Shown in pieces: positions 21,957 through 26,094 of a stretch of 26,094 nt of DNA. The DNA comes from Chromera velia (Eukaryota; Sar; Chromeraceae). Made by a program: the position numbers and the translations under genes. Each line of letters starts with the position of its first letter. Position 1 is the stretch's first letter. Where the stretch lies: the NCBI GenBank assembly GCA_018398765.1, contig JAHBMJ010001351.1:6194-32287 (forward strand), in the 5' to 3' direction. A model generated the notes under the pieces. It did no database searches, was not told where the DNA came from, and worked only from the letters and a program-made list of their open reading frames with translations.

Positions 21957-23411
21957 GTAGAGAGAATGAATCGTACAGTGAAAAGATTGCTCTGGAAGTT
22001 GCTTGCGGATTTGAATTTGCCGAAATATTGTGCAAAGTGGTTGTTGAGTGGTGTGATTGATTCTTTGAATGAATGTGTTTCGTCTGCGATGGGTAAGTCA
22101 CCCAATGCGTCTGTGTTTGGTGTTGAGGCTGCTCGTCCCATTTCCCCCATCTCTATCGGTGATCTTGTTCTTGTGACTGACCCTCGTCCGATTCCCTCTT
22201 CTGCTGTGCCTGTCAGGGGAAAGGAAGGGTTCTTTGCTGGAGTCGAAAGCGACTCTGTCGTGTGTGTTCTTGTGAAGACAGACAGTGGGAAAGGATGGAG
22301 ACCTTTGCGTGTGCATCCGAGTGCTGTATCTTTGATTGAATGGTATGGTTTGAATGTGTCTTCTGACCTTTTGAATGGAGTGTCTGAGTCAGCAGCTGCA
22401 CCTGCTGACGATGTTGATCATTTTTCCGATTTCGATGTCGATGAAGACAGAGAAGTCGATGTTTATGCTACACGGGGTACGGACCCTGAAGCTATTGTCT
22501 CCTCCTCCAAGTCGCAGGCAATCTTTCCTGATTCTGTTCCGTCAGCGGCCGTCAGGCAGCTGGATCATGTTGTGGGAGAGTCTGTGTCTTCTGTTTCTGC
22601 ACCTGTCCCTTTCCTTCCTCCATTTGTAGCAGGCTCTCAACTTCAGGTAGGCCACCTGGAGTTGCGAAGTCAGCAGCAGGGGGTGGGGGGTGGAGAGGAA
22701 AAGGAAAAGCAGTCAGGGCAGGGTCACAAACCTGTTCAGGCAGCGCAGCCAGCAGAGAAAGAGGGAGAAGGAGAAGTCGTCCTGCCAGACATTCCAGATG
22801 ACGATTCGTTGTTTGGCCTTAACTTGCTTGGGGAGTCTGGGGGGGCCGCAGCCTTTGCTAGCTTTCTTGCACGTGAAGGAGAGCAGCAAGGCAGCAGAGA
22901 AACGGAGGGAGTGCAGGAAGCACACGATGATAAGAAAGTGCAGGGAGCACAGGAAGGGAAGAGGGTGCAGGGAGCACAGGACGATAGTAAGGAGGGTGAA
23001 AGAAAGAAAGTGAGGAGAGAAGGAAATGGATTCAGAAAGGCGCCACAGAGACTTGTCGTGGATAAGAAAGTGGTCGACCAGATGATGAAGCATGTAAACC
23101 CAAGGAAGGGGCACATTGATACAAAGGAAGAGGAGGTAGAGAAAGGCCTCTTTGATAAAGCGATGCAAGGAGAATTGAAAAGCTTTGAGAAGAATAAAGT
23201 GTTGAAAATAAACGGAGTAAGAATACCACAGAAGAGAAGAGCAATGAAAACCAGATGGGTGCTGACATGGAAGATGAAAGGGAAAGAGAGAAAGCCGAAA
23301 GCCCGTCTTATGTGTAAAGGATTTCAAGATGACCGAAAGAACGTTGAGACGTACAGTGGGACAGCTGCTTGGTGGGCTCTTTTGGTTTGCTTTACGTTTG
23401 CATCCAGTTAG
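21957..23411 (+). pseudogene. Copia integrase C-terminus, acidic linker and start of reverse transcriptase
   Basis: In frame after the TAA. It starts with VERMNRTVKRLLWKLL (catalytic Glu of integrase), then a short C-terminal domain (KGWRPLRVHPSAV). A long Ser/Asp/Glu-rich linker covers roughly 22380-23030, and the RT N-terminus follows: ELKSFEKNKVL, then MKTRWVLTWKMKGKERKPKAR, which matches the Copia palm/fingers start. The linker contains imperfect repeats of VQGAQ(E/D). The segment ends at TAG 23409, just before RT motif A. Confidence 0.85.
22905..22990 (+). repeat. Imperfect short tandem repeats in the Copia linker
   Basis: Three units beginning GTGCAGGGAGCACA or GTGCAGGAAGCACA encode VQEAHDDKK, VQGAQEGKR and VQGAQDDSK. 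The spacing is 27-30 bp and keeps the reading frame. Confidence 0.8.
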
Positions 23412-24785
23412 GGGTGGACGATCGGTAAGTCAGATGTGTGCACTGCGTTCCTGACTGCATCCATTCATGATGAGGTGTTTGTGCAGCTGCTAGGACGCGT
23501 CCCGACGGGTTCCCCGGAAAGATTCGCACCTGGAGTTATCGGTCAGCTAAAAAGAGCCATGTATGGATTAAAAGATGCCCCTCGTCTGTATAGAAAGCAT
23601 TTCAAACGGATTGCAGCAGAAGAAGGATGGGAGGAAATCGTTGAGAGCATCTTTGTGTTGAAAGATGAAGAGACGAAGGTGAAAGCAGTGATGGCTGTTC
23701 ACGTTGATGATTTGCTCATTTTCTCTGCCAACCCTGCTCGTGACTTTGAACCTTTGAGACAGCGTTTGAAAATGGATGAGCCAGAAATTCTCTCTGCGGG
23801 AGGTGAAATGGGCTACACGGGTTTGGAGGTGAAAAAGAATGAAAGCGGGTTTAAGATCAGCCAAGAGGCATACTTGAAGTCCATTCCTGTTCAGACAGAC
23901 GATTTGCCTCGCAAGTCTCTTTTCCCTGAGATGCTGAATGAAGAGAAGGAAGAAGAGAAAGAAGAAGACCTGGTTGTAGTGATGATGAAAGTGATGGGTG
24001 TGCTTGGTTGGGTGTGTCGGACGTCTGCCGATCTTGCATTTGTTTTCAGTGAGTTATCTCGTTACAATTCCCGCCCGACTGGTTCGAAGCTTGTTGCTGC
24101 TTTGCTTGCCCTCATCAGAGCTCGTGAAAAGAACAACAGTTTGCGCTTTGAGGGCGTGATTGATCCAAAGCTTGCTTTGTTTGTGGATGCTGCGTATTCT
24201 CTTTCCCGTTGTGAAGGAAGAGGGGGCTTTGAGGCTTACTTGGTTGACAAGAAGGAAAAGATTGAGGGAATGAGAAGAACGAATCTGGTGGCATGGAAGA
24301 GCAAACGAATCAAAAGGAAGCTGATTTCTTCAACCTCTGCAGAGCTCTGTACGCTTGTAGATGGTGTAAAACAATCTTTTCAATGGAAGCGTCTTGCAGA
24401 GGCGTTGTGGATGAAGCCGCTGGAGGTAGAGATTTATACAGACAGCGCTCCTCTCATGGAGCAATTGGAGAGTGGATATTCGAAGCGAGAGCCTCGGATG
24501 GATCGATTGTTGAAATATGTACAGCAGGAGTTGAGAGCGTTGAAGGCGCGGGTGCTTTGGGTTTCTACTGATCGGCAGCGGGTAGACAGACACACAAAGT
24601 ACAAGTTGGAAAAGGAGAGAGGGAGTCAAGCGCCTCAGATTGAAGCGAAGAAGGAAGGGCATGTGAAGAGAGGAATGGTAGATTTCGCAAAGACATATCG
24701 ATCGAAAGCTAAAAAAAGAGGTGACTCTCCTGTGAATGTTCGAGTCAGGGGGTGCTTGTTGGAGATTGCGTCCGGGGTCGATTAA
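23412..24785 (+). pseudogene. Copia reverse transcriptase catalytic part and RNase H
   Basis: In frame after the TAG. Motif A reads KSDVCTAFL (first catalytic Asp), then AMYGLKDAPRLYRKHF (Copia YGLKQAPR equivalent), and VHVDDLLIF (23697-23714 carries the YxDD-equivalent Asp pair). RNase H shows LALFVDAAYS, ISSTSAELCTLVDGV (Glu) and VEIYTDSAP (Asp), in Copia order. These copy the RNA into DNA and degrade the template. This is the longest uninterrupted stretch of the element (449 codons). Its natural stop, TAA at 24783-24785, lies 27 bp inside the 3' LTR. Confidence 0.9.
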
Positions 24786-24988
24786 CGCCGGCCTTTCACG
24801 GCCGCGGTCCCAGGGACTTCGGCCTGGGCTCAGCGCGCTACAAGCTATGCACGCAAATCTGCATCACCACAAACTGTGCATGCACCGTGTAGGAGAAACT
24901 GATCGATCCACATTGACTTATTCAAGGAGAGGCGTATTCGCTCATCCTCTCCTCCCCGAACTCTGTACTGACACGTGAATTCCTTATA
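24757..24988 (+). repeat. 3' LTR of the Copia element
   Basis: Same length as the 5' LTR, with seven transitions between them. It keeps CpG at five sites where the 5' LTR has TpG or CpA. The preceding bases (CGAGTCAGGGGGTGCT) are only weakly polypurine; a better purine run (AAAAAAAGAGG) lies about 40 bp upstream. The last codons of pol overlap the first 29 bp. Confidence 0.9.
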
Positions 24989-25375
24989 GTAGTTATACTT
25001 AGTGATCCTAGCTTCACTTTCAGTCTACATAGCAATACTATAACATAACACATTTTTTTCCTAGCATTGAAAAACCTGTTTACAGTATCAAAGGTTCATG
25101 TAAGAAGGCTTTATTGTCTTAATTTCAGCTTCTAATTCCTTTTGGTTCAAAAGTTATGAATATTTACTTTTTCAGATTGAAAGTGAAGGTAGTTATACTT
25201 AGTGATCCTAGCCTCACTTTCAATCTACATAGCAATACTATAACATAACACATTTTTTTCTAGTATTGAAAAACCTGTTTGCAGCATCAAAGGTGTAAGT
25301 AAAAAGGCTTTACTATCTTAATTTCAGCTTCTAATTCCTTTTGGTTCAAAAGTTATGAGTACTTGACTTTGAAGT
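24989..25375. repeat. Two-copy 200-bp direct repeat with inverted-repeat arms
   Basis: GTAGTTATACTTAGTGATCC at 24989 recurs at 25189, and the copies align over about 185 bp (shared CATAACACATTTTTTTC, ATTTCAGCTTCTAATTCC and GGTTCAAAAGTTATGA). The first copy is bounded by CTTCACTTTCAGTCT (25012-25026) and its near-complement (25174-25188). No coding frame is recognised. Confidence 0.85.
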
Positions 25376-25418
25376 ACTACCCTAGGTACTACCTGCAGAA
25401 AAGGGAGTCAAATAATAA

Positions 25419-26094
25419 TGCAGACATGCTCACACCACTCTCAATCCAGAGAAAGTAGGACAGTCCAACGGAGATCGAAAAGCCGTCCATCCTGTTCGTC
25501 TCGAATGCCCTTACCCTCGACAAACCCAACTCTCGAACCCGCCCTTATCTTGTACCTCTCGAACCCCCCCTCTTGTATCAAGTCGACACCTATACCTGCA
25601 AAACACCCTCCACTGCTTGTACCTCCATGCACCCTAAAACTGACCTGCACAGAGAAGGAGGAAAAGATGCAGACATGCAGGCATACCTCTTGAACCAGAA
25701 GGAATGGGATAGTGAGACTGGGGGCAGAAAGCCGTCTATCTTGTACCTCTCGAAGCCCCCCACTTGTGTCAAGTCGACACCTATACCTGCAAAACATCCT
25801 CACTGCTTGTACCTCCGTGCACCCTAAAAAAGACCTGCACAGAGAAGGAGGAAAAGATGCAGACATGCAAGCATACCTCTTGAACCAGAAGGAGTGGGAC
25901 AGTGAGACTGGGGGCAGAAAGCCGTCTATCTTGTACCTCTCGAACCCCCTCTCTTGTATCAAGTCGACACCTATACCTGCAAAACACCCTCCACTGCTTG
26001 TACCTCCATGCACCCTAAAACTGACCTGCACAGAGAAGGAGGAAAAGATGCAGACATGCAGCAATAAATCTTCAACCAGAAGGAGTGGGACAGT
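25419..26094. repeat. Tandem array of about 190-bp units, open at the right edge
   Basis: TTGTACCTCTC marks successive units at 25550, 25741 and 25931 (periods 191 and 190). Units share AAGTCGACACCTATACCTGC, GACCTGCACAGAGAAGGAGG and AGAAAGCCGTC. The leftmost stretch (25419-25500) is a more diverged partial unit. The periods are not multiples of three, so the long minus-strand frame across the array changes frame from unit to unit and is not a gene. Confidence 0.9.

Larger units (their letters stand above)
19008..24988 (+). mobile_element. Ty1/Copia-type LTR retrotransposon, full length but with stop codons
   Basis: Two near-identical 232-bp LTRs flank a 5.5-kb interior. Its domain order is Gag with zinc knuckle, aspartic protease, integrase, reverse transcriptase, RNase H. 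Integrase before RT is diagnostic of Copia over Gypsy. The whole interior uses a single reading frame interrupted at 19776 (TAG), 20676 (TGA), 20796 (TGA), 20847 (TAG), 21132 (TGA), 21954 (TAA) and 23409 (TAG), with no frameshift. LTR identity of about 97% implies a fairly recent insertion. It sits about 600 bp upstream of UTP15, in the opposite orientation. Confidence 0.92.

Noticed and set aside
22713-23327. 204-codon minus-strand frame
   Set aside because: It is the antisense shadow of the Copia linker and RT start, with Ser/Phe/Leu-rich composition.
19284-24785. Nuclear stop-codon reassignment to explain the Copia stops
   Set aside because: All three stops occur inside the element, while both host genes end normally at TGA. 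Mutation is simpler.
25441-26064. A 207-codon minus-strand open frame across the right-hand array
   Set aside because: The repeat period (190-191) is not a multiple of three, so each unit is read in a different frame. It is a by-product of the satellite.
1-26094. CRISPR arrays, operons, ribosome-binding sites, tRNA and rRNA genes
   Set aside because: The DNA is eukaryotic with introns. No cloverleaf-type gene, rRNA segment or spacer-repeat pattern was seen.

Overview
The window is eukaryotic nuclear DNA. It has spliceosomal GT-AG introns, two multi-exon protein genes, long C+T-rich and other simple-sequence introns, and several classes of transposable element. My inference is an alveolate alga, possibly a chromerid such as Chromera. 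The basis is the mix of short exons, 260-740 bp introns rich in microsatellites, Copia and LINE debris, and a strong excess of the palindrome GCATGC. No species is proven by the sequence. An 88-base run of N (12706-12793) is an assembly gap.

Layout. (1) 1-3388, plus strand: the 3' part of a gene whose product ends in a long disordered tail with DPF, NPF, FG and poly-Gln motifs. It resembles the tails of clathrin-adaptor or epsin-type endocytic proteins; the folded N-terminal domain would lie left of the window. (2) 3389-11756: a gene-poor stretch. It holds a 5'-truncated minus-strand LINE remnant (5087-5890), a 127-bp tandem duplication (6238-6474), a 339-bp tandem array (6547-7475), a non-autonomous hAT-like element with an exact 8-bp target duplication (8361-9165), a dispersed repeat pair near 9322 and 9778, and a hairpin-rich MITE candidate (about 11020-11286). 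(3) 11757-18385, minus strand: a complete 12-exon gene for UTP15, the WD40 protein of the small-subunit processome. Every exon phase matches and the model gives 580 residues. (4) 19008-24988: a 6-kb Ty1/Copia LTR retrotransposon with two nearly identical 232-bp LTRs. Gag, protease, integrase, reverse transcriptase and RNase H lie in one reading frame broken by seven in-frame stops and no frameshift. (5) 24989-26094: a 200-bp direct repeat with hairpin potential, then an array of about 190-bp units that runs off the right edge.

The two host genes are housekeeping-type (membrane traffic and ribosome biogenesis) and show no sign of acting together. The rest is repeat biology. The most informative signal is the decay pattern of the Copia element: all LTR differences are transitions, mostly at CpG, and every stop is one transition from a sense codon. 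This suggests cytosine-deamination-type inactivation of a fairly young insertion.
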